64,000 nt of DNA from Acidipropionibacterium virtanenii (GTDB taxonomy: Bacteria; Actinomycetota; Actinomycetes; Propionibacteriales; Propionibacteriaceae). The stretch lies in contig NZ_CP025198.1 of assembly GCF_003325455.1 (NCBI RefSeq), positions 1,488,001 through 1,552,000 of the forward strand, written 5' to 3'. Below the pieces are notes generated by a model that saw nothing but the letters and a program-made list of their open reading frames with translations, was not told where the DNA came from and did not search any database. Positions 29,510-40,959 of the stretch are shown here, one piece after another; position 1 is the first letter of the stretch; each line of letters starts with the position of its first letter. The translations under genes were made by a program, and so were the position numbers.

Positions 29510-31188
29510 TCGGTCGTGTCGTCATCCGCGATCTCGGCGTCATCGAGTCGGCGACCCTGGAACCGGCAGCCGGACTGACGGCTGTGACCGGGGAGACGGG
29601 GGCCGGCAAGACGATGGTCGTCAGCGGTCTGGGGCTGCTCCTGGGACAGCGGGCCGATCCCTCCCTGGTGCGCCGGGGCGCGGACCGGGCGGTCGTCGAG
29701 GCCTGCCTCGACGTCGATCCGGGACTTGCCGACATGATCGGTGAGCTCGGTGGCGAGGTGGAGGAGGGCGAGGTGATCTGCTCCCGACAGGTACTGGCCT
29801 CCCGCCGGTCCCGCTCCATGGTCGGGGGCGCCCAGGTGACAGCCGGCCAGCTCGGCCGGATCATGTCCTCGCGGGTCACTGTCCACGGCCAGTCGGAGCA
29901 GCTCCGGCTGGCCTCCCCGGAGCGTCAGCTCGAGGTACTGGACAGGGCCGCGGGGGAGCAGATGAGCACCCTTCTCGAGTCTCACGAGCAGCTGTGGTCC
30001 CGCTATCGCAGGGATCGCGACGAGCTGGAGAGCAGGCGGTCCGGGGTGGCGGAGCGGCAGCTGGAGACCGAGGTGCTGATGCGCCGGCTGGCCGAGGTCG
30101 ACGCCGTGGATCCGCGTGCCGGGGAGGACGATGAGCTGGCCGCGGAGGCACGGCGTCTTCAGGGGGCCGCCGACATCCGGGCCACCCTGGCCCGCGCCGA
30201 CCAGCTCGTCAACGGGGTCGAGACCGAGTCCGGTCCGGCCTCGGGCGCGATCGGGCTGCTGGACGAGGCGCGACGGCAGCTCGAGACGCTGGCCGACGAC
30301 GAGCACTCGGCCGCGCTGGCCGAGACCACCCGGGCCATCGGCTACGACCTGGCCGAGCTGGCTGCCGACCTCTCGGGCTATGCGGAGCAGGCCGCCGCCG
30401 ATCCCGCGCGGCTGGAGGAGGTCAACTCCCGGCTGGCGCAGATCCAGCGGCTGCTGCGCTCCCGGGCCACCACCCTCGACCGGCTGCTCGACGATGCCGC
30501 GGACGACCGCCGGCGCCTGGCGGAGCTGGAGGGGTCCGGGGAGGGGATCGATGCGCTGAGCCGCAGGGTGGATGATCTCGCCGAGGAACTGGCCTCCAGC
30601 GCGGCGCGGATCAGCGAGGTGCGACATGCCACCGCCGACCGTCTTGGTGCCGCGGTGCTCCCGGAGCTGTCGGCCCTGGCGATGCCCAGAGCCAGGCTGG
30701 AGTTCCGGCTGAGCGAGGCCTCGATGGGCCCGTCCGGAGCCGACCAGGTGGCCGTCATGCTGGCCGCCAATCCGGGCTCGGATCCGGCGCCGCTGGCCCG
30801 GGCGGCCTCGGGCGGTGAGCTGTCACGGGTGCGTCTGGCTCTCGAGGTGGTGCTGGCGAGTACCGAGACTCCCCAGACCCTTGTCTTCGACGAGATCGAC
30901 GCCGGGGTCGGAGGTGCGGTCGGCATTGAGATCGGACGCCGGCTGGCCAGGCTCGCGCGGCGCCATCAGGTGATCGTCGTCACCCATCTGGCCCAGGTCG
31001 CCGCATTCGCCGACCGGCAGCTGGTGGTCAGCAAGGCCTCCGACGGCAGGATCACCCGGTCCGGCGTCCGCGAGGCCGCCGGAGGGGACCGGCTCGTCGA
31101 GATCGCCCGGATGATGAGCGGCCTGGCCGATTCGGAGGTCGGCATCGAACATGCCCAGGAGCTGCTCGATCTGGGCGCAGCGCGATGA
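29506..31188 (+). CDS. recN: DNA repair protein RecN
   Basis: The 560-residue SMC-like ATPase acts in double-strand break repair. It has Walker A GETGAGKT (residues 29-36), a long coiled-coil middle interrupted at its tip (about residues 150-360, rich in E, R, L and A), and the C-terminal ABC half with signature ARAASGGELSR and Walker B TLVFDEIDAGVGG, then the switch VTHLAQVAAFAD. The start at 29506 overlaps the nadK stop; a long open extension upstream is antecedent nadK sequence. Expression with nadK is therefore translationally coupled. Confidence 0.95.
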   Translation: MIGRVVIRDLGVIESATLEPAAGLTAVTGETGAGKTMVVSGLGLLLGQRADPSLVRRGADRAVVEACLDVDPGLADMIGELGGEVEEGEVICSRQVLASRRSRSMVGGAQVTAGQLGRIMSSRVTVHGQSEQLRLASPERQLEVLDRAAGEQMSTLLESHEQLWSRYRRDRDELESRRSGVAERQLETEVLMRRLAEVDAVDPRAGEDDELAAEARRLQGAADIRATLARADQLVNGVETESGPASGAIGLLDEARRQLETLADDEHSAALAETTRAIGYDLAELAADLSGYAEQAAADPARLEEVNSRLAQIQRLLRSRATTLDRLLDDAADDRRRLAELEGSGEGIDALSRRVDDLAEELASSAARISEVRHATADRLGAAVLPELSALAMPRARLEFRLSEASMGPSGADQVAVMLAANPGSDPAPLARAASGGELSRVRLALEVVLASTETPQTLVFDEIDAGVGGAVGIEIGRRLARLARRHQVIVVTHLAQVAAFADRQLVVSKASDGRITRSGVREAAGGDRLVEIARMMSGLADSEVGIEHAQELLDLGAAR

Positions 31189-31223
31189 TGTGCTCCAATT
31201 GCAGTGGATGACCGAACAACAGA

Positions 31224-31229
31224 TAGGCT
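31224..31229 (+). promoter_or_regulatory. -10 box TAGGCT, leaderless promoter of pyrG
   Basis: TAGGCT ends 8 bases before the GTG at 31238, with a TTGCAG 19 bases earlier as possible -35. Confidence 0.52.
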
Positions 31230-31231
31230 GA

Positions 31232-33651
<2,420 letters not shown>

Positions 33652-33656
33652 GCCGG

Positions 33657-34586
33657 ATGGCCGGCGGCCACGGATCCCGGGTGGACGCGGCGATTGACGG
33701 CTATCTCGACCACCTGGTCGCCGAACGGGGGCTGGCGGCCAATACGGTGGCGGCTTACCGGCGCGATCTGGATCACTACGCGAGATTTCTCGAGGGCCGG
33801 GGGATCGACGACCTCACCGGGGTGACGCCGATCGACATCTCCGAGTTCTCCCGCGACCTGGGAGATCGGGGACTGGCCGCCTCCAGCGTCAGCCGGGCGG
33901 TGGTGGCGGTGCGCAACCTGCACCGCTTCGCCCTGGCCGAGGGACTGGTGGCCGACGACGCGTCGGCGGGCATCTCGCCGGGCACCAAGGGCCGCCGCCT
34001 GCCCAAGGCGCTGAGCATCGAATCGGTGGAGGCACTGCTGGAGTCCTGCGACACCACCACCGTCGAGGGACTGCGCGACCGTGCCCTGCTCGAACTGCTC
34101 TACGGCACCGGGGCCCGGATCAGCGAGATCTGCGCCCTCGACGTCGATGACCTGACGGCGGTCATCGCCGATCCGCGGTCGGGCCTGCGCCTGGTCGGCA
34201 AGGGCGACAAGGAGCGCATCGTGCCGCTCGGCGCCTACGCCGTCGAGGCGGTGCAGGCCTGGCTGGTGCGGGGCCGCCCCGGCTGGGCGGGGCGCGGGAC
34301 CGCGGGGGCGGCCCTGCTGCTGAACTCGCGGGGAGGCCGGCTGTCGCGTCAGAGCGCCTGGGCGGTGCTGCAGCGGGCAGGTCGGCGGGCCGGTACCGGC
34401 GAACACCTGTCCCCGCACAGCCTGCGCCATTCCTATGCCACCCATCTGCTGGACGGCGGCGCGGATGTGCGTGTCGTCCAGGAGCTGCTGGGCCACGCCT
34501 CGGTGACGACCACCCAGATCTACACCCTGGTCACCGCCGAGCACCTCAGGGAGGTCTACCGATCGGCCCATCCGAGGGCCCTGTGA
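33657..34586 (+). CDS. xerD: Tyrosine recombinase XerD
   Basis: The 309-residue site-specific recombinase resolves chromosome dimers at dif together with XerC. The N-terminal SAM-like core-binding domain spans about residues 10-100 ([16 protein letters not shown]). The catalytic residues are R154 (TGARISE), K182 (VGKGDK), H254 and R257 ([11 protein letters not shown]), H280 (LLGHAS) and Y289 (QIYT). The ATG at 33657 lies 5 bases after the Nudix stop with CGGAGGCC upstream. Its location before parA repeats the Rv1701 arrangement. Confidence 0.93.
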   Translation: MAGGHGSRVDAAIDGYLDHLVAERGLAANTVAAYRRDLDHYARFLEGRGIDDLTGVTPIDISEFSRDLGDRGLAASSVSRAVVAVRNLHRFALAEGLVADDASAGISPGTKGRRLPKALSIESVEALLESCDTTTVEGLRDRALLELLYGTGARISEICALDVDDLTAVIADPRSGLRLVGKGDKERIVPLGAYAVEAVQAWLVRGRPGWAGRGTAGAALLLNSRGGRLSRQSAWAVLQRAGRRAGTGEHLSPHSLRHSYATHLLDGGADVRVVQELLGHASVTTTQIYTLVTAEHLREVYRSAHPRAL

Positions 34587-34670
34587 GCACGATTGGGCCG
34601 CAGCTACTAGGGTTGGCGCAGTCCACAGGCCCGCAACAGCCGGGATGACGAGTCGAGAGGATGGTCCCAG

Positions 34671-35594
34671 GTGTCCGACACGATGGATGAGGAATCCCCG
34701 ATGTTCCGCGTGCCCGCCGCCGGTAAGGAGACCGTCGAGGCGGCTGAGCACGATATCGGTCCCACCGGACGCCCACTGCCCGATCTGCCCGAGCCCGGTC
34801 CGGTGCCGGCCGGTGATCACCGTGCCGTGGTGATCTCGATGTGCAACCAGAAGGGCGGGGTCGGCAAGACCACCACCACGATCAATCTCGGTGCCAGCCT
34901 CGCCGAGCTCGGCCGTAAGGTCCTGCTGGTCGACTTCGACCCGCAGGGATCGCTGTCGGTCGGTCTGGGAATCAATCCCCACACCCTCGAGACGAGCATC
35001 TACAACCTGCTGCTCGCCGCCGACGAGCCGATCGATGACGTCATCTGCGAGACGGTCATCAACGGCCTGGATCTGCTGCCGGCCAATATCGACCTGTCGG
35101 CCGCCGAGGTGCAGCTGGTCTCGGAGGTCGCCCGGGAGCAGAGCCTCAAACGGGTGATCGATCCGGTCCGCGACGAGTACGACGTGATCCTCATCGACTG
35201 CGCACCCTCTCTGGGGCTGCTCACCATCAACGCGCTCACGGCCTCGGACTATGTCATCATGCCGCTGGAGTGCGAGTTCTTCGCGCTGCGCGGCATCGCC
35301 CTGCTCACCGACACCATCAAGAAGGTCCAGGACCGCCTCAACCCCGGTCTGGAGGTGATGGGGATCCTCGGCACGATGTTCGACCCCCGCACCGTGCATG
35401 CCCGCGAGGTGATGGAGAGAGTCGTCCAGGCATTCGGCGACACCGTCTTCCACACCGTCATCAAGCGCACCATCAAGTTCCCCGAGACGACTGTGGCGGG
35501 GGAGCCCATCACGACATATGCGCCCACCTCTCCGGGCGCCCAGGCCTACCGCGACCTCGCCAAGGAGGTGCTGTACCGATGCCACGCCGGGTGA
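34671..35594 (+). CDS. ParA/Soj-family ATPase
   Basis: The 307-residue protein has a deviant Walker A KGGVGKTTT (residues 61-69), VDFDPQGSLS and the conserved IDCAPSLGLLTINAL segment. An N-terminal tail of about 50 residues precedes the ATPase core. It is the chromosomal counterpart of Rv1708, distinct from the oriC parA-parB pair. In many actinobacteria scpA and scpB follow it; here a small basic protein follows, overlapping by 16 bases. A TAGGGT -10 at 34608-34613 precedes it by about 57 bases. The GTG at 34671 is the best start. Its cargo or partner is unknown, though the overlapping gene is a strong candidate. Confidence 0.9.
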   Translation: MSDTMDEESPMFRVPAAGKETVEAAEHDIGPTGRPLPDLPEPGPVPAGDHRAVVISMCNQKGGVGKTTTTINLGASLAELGRKVLLVDFDPQGSLSVGLGINPHTLETSIYNLLLAADEPIDDVICETVINGLDLLPANIDLSAAEVQLVSEVAREQSLKRVIDPVRDEYDVILIDCAPSLGLLTINALTASDYVIMPLECEFFALRGIALLTDTIKKVQDRLNPGLEVMGILGTMFDPRTVHAREVMERVVQAFGDTVFHTVIKRTIKFPETTVAGEPITTYAPTSPGAQAYRDLAKEVLYRCHAG

Positions 35595-35935
35595 GCCTGC
35601 CGGGGGCGGCCGAGCTGTTCCGGTCCACCACCGCCGCCACCGAGCACTACGAGGCCCGCCCCGAGCACGGCGTCGCGACGGGGACGAGGACGGCCGGGCC
35701 GGCCTCTGCCGAGGCTCGCCGACGCAGTACCGGCCGGGTGCGCCATGACGAGAAGATCACCGTCTACGTCAGCACCGACGAGCTTCTGGCCCTGGAGACG
35801 GCCCGGCTCGCACTGCGCTCGCACGGCATCTCGGCGGACCGGGGGCGCCTTGTCCGCGAGGCCGTCGCCATCGCCCTGGCGGATCTGGAGGCCCGTCAGC
35901 AGGATTCCGCACTGTTCGCCCGGCTCACGGACTGA
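35579..35935 (+). CDS. Small basic protein with predicted ribbon-helix-helix C-terminal domain, ParA partner candidate
   Basis: I do not recognise a named family. The 118-residue protein has a flexible basic N-terminal half (residues 1-56, with RRRSTGRVRHDE) and a C-terminal half that reads as a ribbon-helix-helix: a strand KITVYVS (59-65), helix TDELLALETARLALR (66-80) and helix GRLVREAVAIALADLEA (89-105). It starts inside parA (16-base overlap), which implies coupled translation and a functional pair. Plasmid partition systems often combine ParA with a ribbon-helix-helix centromere-binding protein, so a similar role on the chromosome is possible; this is inference. It occupies the position of scpA-scpB. 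Confidence 0.7.
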   Translation: MPRRVSLPGAAELFRSTTAATEHYEARPEHGVATGTRTAGPASAEARRRSTGRVRHDEKITVYVSTDELLALETARLALRSHGISADRGRLVREAVAIALADLEARQQDSALFARLTD

Positions 35936-35963
35936 CCCCGACCATTCAGCACAGGAGAAGATC

Positions 35964-36707
35964 ATGAGTGACCAGGACCACGAGGGAATCAGGCTCCAGA
36001 AGGTACTGGCCCAGGCCGGTGTGGCATCCCGTCGGGCCGCCGAGGAGATGATCGCCGGCGGCCGGGTCGAGGTGAACGGCGAGCTGGTGATCCACCAGGG
36101 CCGAAGGGTCGACCCCGAGCACGACGAGATCCGGGTCGACGGATCCCGGATTCCCACCGCCCGCCGACACGTGTACTACGTCCTCAACAAGCCCCGCGGC
36201 GTCGTCTCGACGATGGAGGATCCCGAGGGCCGTCCCTGCCTGGCGGATCTGGAGGGCGTCCCCCGTCACGAGAGACTGTTCCACGTCGGACGCCTGGACA
36301 CCGAGACGGAGGGACTCATCCTGCTCACCAATGACGGGGAGTTCGGCCACCGTCTCTCCCATCCCTCCTACAAGGTGCTGAAGACCTACCTGGCCGACGT
36401 CGAGGGCCGGGTCGACGCCAAGGTGATGCGCCGCCTGGAGAAGGGCCTGACCCTCGACGACGGGCCGGTGCGCCCCGACAAGGTGCGCCTGGTCCAGGCC
36501 ACCGACGAGCACTCCCTGGTCGAAGTGAGCCTTCACGAGGGCCGCAACCGGATCGTCCGCCGGATGATGGACTCTGTCGCGCATCCGGTCCGGCGCCTGT
36601 CGCGCACCGCCATCGGGCCGGTGCGGGTCGGGCGCCTGGGGGTCGGCGACATGCGCCGGCTCACCGGCGAGGAGCTCGGCAAGCTCTACGACCTGGTCGG
36701 CCTGTGA
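35964..36707 (+). CDS. rluB: Pseudouridine synthase, RluB family
   Basis: The 247-residue enzyme isomerises uridine in 23S rRNA. It has an N-terminal S4 domain (IRLQKVLAQAGVASRRAAEEMI, residues 9-30 region, followed by GRVEVNGELV) and the RsuA/RluB catalytic motif FHVGRLDTETEGLILLTNDG with the nucleophilic Asp in GRLDTET, and KTYLADVEG downstream. M. tuberculosis Rv1711 is the counterpart. The ATG at 35964 follows AGGAGAAG. It lies 28 bases after the small partner gene and is probably in the same transcript. Confidence 0.93.
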   Translation: MSDQDHEGIRLQKVLAQAGVASRRAAEEMIAGGRVEVNGELVIHQGRRVDPEHDEIRVDGSRIPTARRHVYYVLNKPRGVVSTMEDPEGRPCLADLEGVPRHERLFHVGRLDTETEGLILLTNDGEFGHRLSHPSYKVLKTYLADVEGRVDAKVMRRLEKGLTLDDGPVRPDKVRLVQATDEHSLVEVSLHEGRNRIVRRMMDSVAHPVRRLSRTAIGPVRVGRLGVGDMRRLTGEELGKLYDLVGL

Positions 36708-36774
36708 GCGCGATGCCGGGCCGCCACGGCACAGGTCGACGACCCGCCGTGGTCCGGGCCTCAGGACTCTCGGG

Positions 36775-36780
36775 TAACCT
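36775..36780 (+). promoter_or_regulatory. -10 box TAACCT, leaderless promoter of the FKBP lipoprotein gene
   Basis: TAACCT ends 6 bases before the GTG at 36787. Confidence 0.58.
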
Positions 36781-36786
36781 GCCCAC

Positions 36787-37848
36787 GTGATCTCTCGACA
36801 TTCCAGAACCCGCCGGGCAGCGGGATTCGCCGCCGCCCTGTGCGTGGCTGCGCTGACTCTGACCGCCTGCGGATCCGACGACACATCGTCCGGGAAGTCC
36901 AGCGCATCGGCGTCATCGCCGGCCAGTCCGTCGATCGGCGGATCGGCCTCGACATCGCCCGCCGCCTCGGCGAGTGCCTCGGCCACGCCGACGAAGGCCG
37001 CGAAGATGATCACCAGTCTCGATCCGATCACCGTGACCGGCAATCCCGGCAAGGCTCCGACCGTGAAGGCCGACTGGCCCATCAAGATCGCGAAGACGAC
37101 GTCGAAGGTCCTCAACGCCGGCTCCGGGCGCACCGTCGACGCCAGCGCCACCATCAACGTCAACTATGTCGGCATCAATGCGCGCACCGGCAAGTCCTTC
37201 GACTCCAGCTTCTCCCGCGGATCCGCCACCAGCTTCTCCCTCGACCAGGTGGTCACGGGCTTCAAGAAGGGCCTGCAGGGCAAGAAGGTCGGCGACCGGG
37301 TGCTCGTCATGATGCCCGGTACCGATGCCTACGACTCCCAGGGCGGGGCCTCCCAGGTCGGCATCAACAAGGGCGACTCGCTGATCTTCGTGGTCGAGAT
37401 CAAGGGCACCTCCTACAAGACCGCCGAGGGCACCGCCGTCACCCCGGCTGCCGGGCTGCCGGGCGTCACCGTCAAGAAGAACATCCCCGAGGTGAAGATC
37501 GGCAGCGCCAAGAAGCCGGCCTCCCTGGTCGTCCAGCCCCTCATCAAGGGTGAGGGGCGCAAGGTCACCGCCAAGGACGTCATCCAGGTGAAGTACCGCA
37601 CCTGGAGCTGGGCCGATGACGATCTCATCGAGGACGGCTATGACGGCAATGGCGTCAGCGGCCAGATGTCGGGGGTCATCGAGGGCTGGAAGAAGGGCCT
37701 GGTGGGCCAGCCCGTGGGCTCCCGGGTGATGCTCATCGTGCCTCCGGATCTCGCCTACCCGAAGGGCAACTCGACGCCGTCGATCGCCAAGGGGGACACC
37801 CTCGTCTACGTCATCGACATCCTGTTCGCCGACGAGGCCTCCAGCTGA
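36787..37848 (+). CDS. Lipoprotein with two FKBP-type peptidyl-prolyl isomerase domains
   Basis: The 353-residue protein starts with a basic N region, a hydrophobic stretch and a lipobox LTAC (Cys at about residue 28), so it is exported and lipid-anchored. A Ser/Ala/Pro linker (residues 30-72) leads to two FKBP-like domains, about 95-205 (VNYVGINARTGKSFDSSF, FKKGLQGKKVGDRVLVMMP) and 225-350 (IQVKYRTWSWADDDLIEDGY, WKKGLVGQPVGSRVMLIVPP). It should speed proline isomerisation in proteins outside the membrane. The GTG at 36787 has a leaderless -10. Its 3' end overlaps the convergent gluQRS gene by 38 bases. Confidence 0.88.
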   Translation: MISRHSRTRRAAGFAAALCVAALTLTACGSDDTSSGKSSASASSPASPSIGGSASTSPAASASASATPTKAAKMITSLDPITVTGNPGKAPTVKADWPIKIAKTTSKVLNAGSGRTVDASATINVNYVGINARTGKSFDSSFSRGSATSFSLDQVVTGFKKGLQGKKVGDRVLVMMPGTDAYDSQGGASQVGINKGDSLIFVVEIKGTSYKTAEGTAVTPAAGLPGVTVKKNIPEVKIGSAKKPASLVVQPLIKGEGRKVTAKDVIQVKYRTWSWADDDLIEDGYDGNGVSGQMSGVIEGWKKGLVGQPVGSRVMLIVPPDLAYPKGNSTPSIAKGDTLVYVIDILFADEASS

Positions 37849-38869
37849 TTGCAGATCCCTCGACGAGAATCTCGACGTCGGACCACCATCCGAGGCGGTC
37901 ACCGAGGATCGGCCCCGCATCCAGGCGATGCGGGGCCGTTCCCGTGTCCGGGGCCTCATCGTCAGGAGCCGGTGGCGGGGTGAGGGCGGCGTCGATCCGC
38001 TGGTCGGGAGTCAGCAGCTCCGACAGGTCATCGACCGGTGGCAGGCCCAGCGACGCCGCCAGCATCCCGCGCACCCGCCCCAACTCCACCCCGCGGTCGA
38101 TCAGCTCGCCCAGCCCGGCGGCACCGGCGGTCTTCGAAAGGCGCTGCCCGTCGGGCCCGCTCACCAGACCGGTGTGTGCGTAGACCGGCTGCCGCAGGCC
38201 CAGGAGGGAGGCGATCATCGCCTGCCGTGGGGCCGAGGACCACAGGTCGCGGGCGCGCACCACCTGATCGACGCCCTGAAGGCCGTCGTCGACCACCACC
38301 GCCAGGTTGTAGGCGGGGGTGCCGTCATTGCGGAGCAGCACCGTGTCGTCGACCATCCTCGTCTCCCGACCGCGCGCCAGATCTGTGACGGTCCAGGCGC
38401 AGACCCTCGAGCGCAGCCTGGTGGCCGGCCGGCGGCCCGAGGCCCGCACCCGGCGCTCGGCCGCCGACAGGTCGCGGCAGGTGCCCGGATAGGGCCGCCA
38501 GTCCGTACTGTTGGGGGCCGTCGAGGCCTCGGCGATCTCCCGGCGGCTGCAGAAACAGGGATAGCTGTCGAGCCGGTCGATCATCTGCGCGTAGACGTCG
38601 GGCCGTTGCGACTGCCTCAGCACCGGCCCGTCCCAGTCCAGGCCCAGCGCCTCCAGATCGCGCAACTGCCGGCCGGCGATGTCGCCGGCGGCCCGCACCC
38701 TGGCCCGGTCGAGATCCTCGACCCGCACCACGAATCCACGCCCGGTGCGCCGGGCGAGCAGCCAGGCGGCCAGCGCGGTGCGCAGATTGCCCAGGTGCAG
38801 GGCCGAGGTGGGGGAGGGGGCGAAGCGGCCGAGGCGAGCCAGGCCGGGTGCCCGCGACGGTGCGTCCAT
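37811..38869 (-). CDS. gluQ: tRNA glutamyl-Q(34) synthetase (GluQRS)
   Basis: The 352-residue protein is a truncated glutamyl-tRNA synthetase that, in other bacteria, attaches glutamate to queuosine of tRNA-Asp. It has the HIGH-type motif HLGN (PSPTSALHLGNLRTA), the KMSKS-type RLSKT, and a zinc site CFCSRREI with a later Cys in YPGTCRDLS; the anticodon-binding domain is missing. The start at 38869 has a TAGAGT -10 (38877-38882, complement) 7 bases upstream, so the mRNA is probably leaderless; a longer frame exists but is not family-like. Its last 38 bases overlap the end of the FKBP gene on the other strand. Confidence 0.88.
   Translation of the reverse strand: MDAPSRAPGLARLGRFAPSPTSALHLGNLRTALAAWLLARRTGRGFVVRVEDLDRARVRAAGDIAGRQLRDLEALGLDWDGPVLRQSQRPDVYAQMIDRLDSYPCFCSRREIAEASTAPNSTDWRPYPGTCRDLSAAERRVRASGRRPATRLRSRVCAWTVTDLARGRETRMVDDTVLLRNDGTPAYNLAVVVDDGLQGVDQVVRARDLWSSAPRQAMIASLLGLRQPVYAHTGLVSGPDGQRLSKTAGAAGLGELIDRGVELGRVRGMLAASLGLPPVDDLSELLTPDQRIDAALTPPPAPDDEAPDTGTAPHRLDAGPILGDRLGWWSDVEILVEGSAISWRPRRRTGCR
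37910..37938. terminator. Hairpin inside the 3' end of gluQ, possible bidirectional terminator
   Basis: Twelve-base arms at 37910-37921 and 37927-37938 pair perfectly around CAGGC. It lies 62 bases past the FKBP gene stop and inside gluQ coding sequence, so the plus-strand transcript may end here; there is no U-run. Confidence 0.5.
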
Positions 38870-39001
38870 GGGGATCACTCTAGAAGGCGGCGCCGGAGTA
38901 CGGTGCGCAGGAGCCTCCTGCCTGACGTCACCCGCCCTGTCCCACACGCCGTGTCCGCCGGGCAGTAGGCTGCTGATCGCGGGGACTCACAGGAGGTGCT
39001 C

Positions 39002-40003
39002 ATGTCGTCACGTCGCTCAGAGCGTCTGGTCAATCTCGTCATCGCCCTGCTGGTGACCGATCGTCCGCTCACCCGGGCCGAGCTGCGCGCCACCATCGAG
39101 GACTACCGCGGGAGATCCGACCAGGCCTTCGAGCGCACCTTCGAACGTGACAAGGACGAGCTGCGCGCACAGGGTATCGACGTGCGGACCGTGACGATCG
39201 ACAGCTACTTCGGCGACGAGACCGGTTACCGGATCCCGCGCTCCGCCTTCGAACTGCCGCCCGTCCAGTTCAATCAGGCCGAGGCCGACGCGCTGGCGAT
39301 GGCGGCCCGGGTCTGGCGCGACCAGGTGCTCGACGAGTCCTCCTCGGCGGCCCTGGTCAAGCTGCGCGCGGCCGGGGTGGAGCCCGACACCGAGGCCGGG
39401 ATATCCACCACGGTGTCCTCGGGGGCCGGAGAACCGAGTTTCCCCGAACTGTGGCGCGCCACCCTGTCGGCGACCCCGGTGAGCTTCTCCTACCGCGACC
39501 AGGCATGGCGTCATGTCGAGCCCTGGCGGCTGGTGCTGCGCAGGGGGCACTGGTACCTGCTGGGTCATGACCGGGACCGCCAGGACGCACGGATCTTCCG
39601 GCTCTCCAGGATCACCTCCCCGGTGGCCGATGACGGTCCTGCCGGATCGGTGCACCGGCCCGGTCCGGGCGCCGTCCAGGATCATCTCAGCCGTCTGGAG
39701 CCCCCCGCCGCCGAACCGGTCACCGCGACCATCGCCCACGACCCGCGACTGCGCCTTCAGACGGCGACCCCCCGTCTGGGCGCCGTCCCCGTCGAGCAGG
39801 ACGGTTCACCCGGTGTTCCGGACGTCCCCGACGGCTACGTCACCGGGCTCTACACGTTCCCCGGCACCGATGCCCTTGTCACAGCCGTGCTGCGGGCCGG
39901 CGGACGGGCCGTCCTGCTGGGCCCGGCACCGGCCCGCGAGGAGCTGGCGGGCCGGCTCTCCGCCATGACCGCACGCACCTGGACCCGGGAGGCCGCCCGA
40001 TGA
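39002..40003 (+). CDS. pafB: WYL-domain regulator PafB
   Basis: The 333-residue protein has an N-terminal winged helix (RRSERLVNLVIALLVTDRPLTRAELRATI, residues 3-31) and a WYL domain in which the signature reads HWYLLGHDRDRQDARIFRLSRI. PafB and PafC form the activator of the mycobacterial LexA-independent DNA damage response; the genes are also linked to pupylation loci. The ATG at 39002 follows a perfect AGGAGG. pafC overlaps it by 4 bases. The order pafB-pafC-tatA-tatC-helY is as in M. tuberculosis Rv2096c-Rv2092c. Confidence 0.92.
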   Translation: MSSRRSERLVNLVIALLVTDRPLTRAELRATIEDYRGRSDQAFERTFERDKDELRAQGIDVRTVTIDSYFGDETGYRIPRSAFELPPVQFNQAEADALAMAARVWRDQVLDESSSAALVKLRAAGVEPDTEAGISTTVSSGAGEPSFPELWRATLSATPVSFSYRDQAWRHVEPWRLVLRRGHWYLLGHDRDRQDARIFRLSRITSPVADDGPAGSVHRPGPGAVQDHLSRLEPPAAEPVTATIAHDPRLRLQTATPRLGAVPVEQDGSPGVPDVPDGYVTGLYTFPGTDALVTAVLRAGGRAVLLGPAPAREELAGRLSAMTARTWTREAAR

Positions 40004-40959
40004 GCAGTTCCCATGACGAGGTGGCCCGGCTGCTCTCCCTGGTGCCCTACCTGCGCGCCCACCCCGGGGTCGCGATCTCGAAGGCCGCCGAGGACTTCCA
40101 GGTGCCCGAGGCGCGCATCGTCCGCGATCTCAAGACCCTGTGGATGTGCGGGCTTCCGGGAGGGCTGCCCGACGACCTCATCGACGTCGACATGGACGCC
40201 GTCGACAACGAGGGCACGATCACCATCGGCAACGCCGACGCCCTGCCCCGCCCGATGCGCCTGACCCCCGACGAGGCGTGGTCCCTGCTGGCCGCCCTGC
40301 AGCTGGTGGCCGATCTCGCCGGCCCCTCGGTGCGCCCGGCCGTGCAGTCGGCAGCCCGCAAGCTGCGCGAGGTGGGTCCGCAGATCGGCCCCGACCCCGT
40401 CGAGGCCACGGCCGACGCGGGCGCCGACCCGAGACGCGACTGGTTCGCCCGGGCCGCCGCCAAGGGGTGGCGGGTCCGGCTGCGCCACCGGCGCCAGGAT
40501 GCCGAGGAGACCACCAGCCCGGTGGTCGACCCGGTGAGGGTGGAGGTCCGCGAGGGGCGCAGCTACCTGCTCGGATGGTCGCTGGAGCGTTCCGACTGGC
40601 GAACCTGGCGACTCGACCGGATCGAGCGCGCCGATCGCATCGGGGAGGCCGCCGATCACGGCGAGCCCCCCCAGTCGGTCGAATGGTTCGGCACCGTCCC
40701 GGCCTCCGACGAGGTCACCCTCACCCTGGCTCCGGGTGCGGAATGGGTGGCCGAGTACCACCCGACCAGAAGGGTCGAGCGCACTGAGAAGGGGCTGCGG
40801 GTCACCTTCGCCGTGGCATCGCGGGCCTGGCTCGCCGACCTGCTCATCGGCCTGGGACCCGACGTCCTCGACGTCGACCCGCCCCGGGCCGCCGGCGAGG
40901 CCGTGAGGATGCTGCGGGCCGCGGCACGGGCCAACGGCCTGGACGCCGGGGAACACTGA
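40000..40959 (+). CDS. pafC: WYL-domain regulator PafC
   Basis: The 319-residue protein is the partner of PafB with the same architecture: a helix-turn-helix (VARLLSLVPYLRAHPGVAISKAAEDF), a central WYL domain with SYLLGWSLERSDWRTWRLDRI, and a WCX-like C-terminal domain (ADLLIGLGPDVLDVDPPRAAGEAVRMLRAAA). The WYL domain is thought to sense single-stranded DNA or another damage signal. It starts in the pafB stop (ATGA) and its own stop overlaps the ATG of the next small gene by one base. Confidence 0.92.
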   Translation: MSSSHDEVARLLSLVPYLRAHPGVAISKAAEDFQVPEARIVRDLKTLWMCGLPGGLPDDLIDVDMDAVDNEGTITIGNADALPRPMRLTPDEAWSLLAALQLVADLAGPSVRPAVQSAARKLREVGPQIGPDPVEATADAGADPRRDWFARAAAKGWRVRLRHRRQDAEETTSPVVDPVRVEVREGRSYLLGWSLERSDWRTWRLDRIERADRIGEAADHGEPPQSVEWFGTVPASDEVTLTLAPGAEWVAEYHPTRRVERTEKGLRVTFAVASRAWLADLLIGLGPDVLDVDPPRAAGEAVRMLRAAARANGLDAGEH

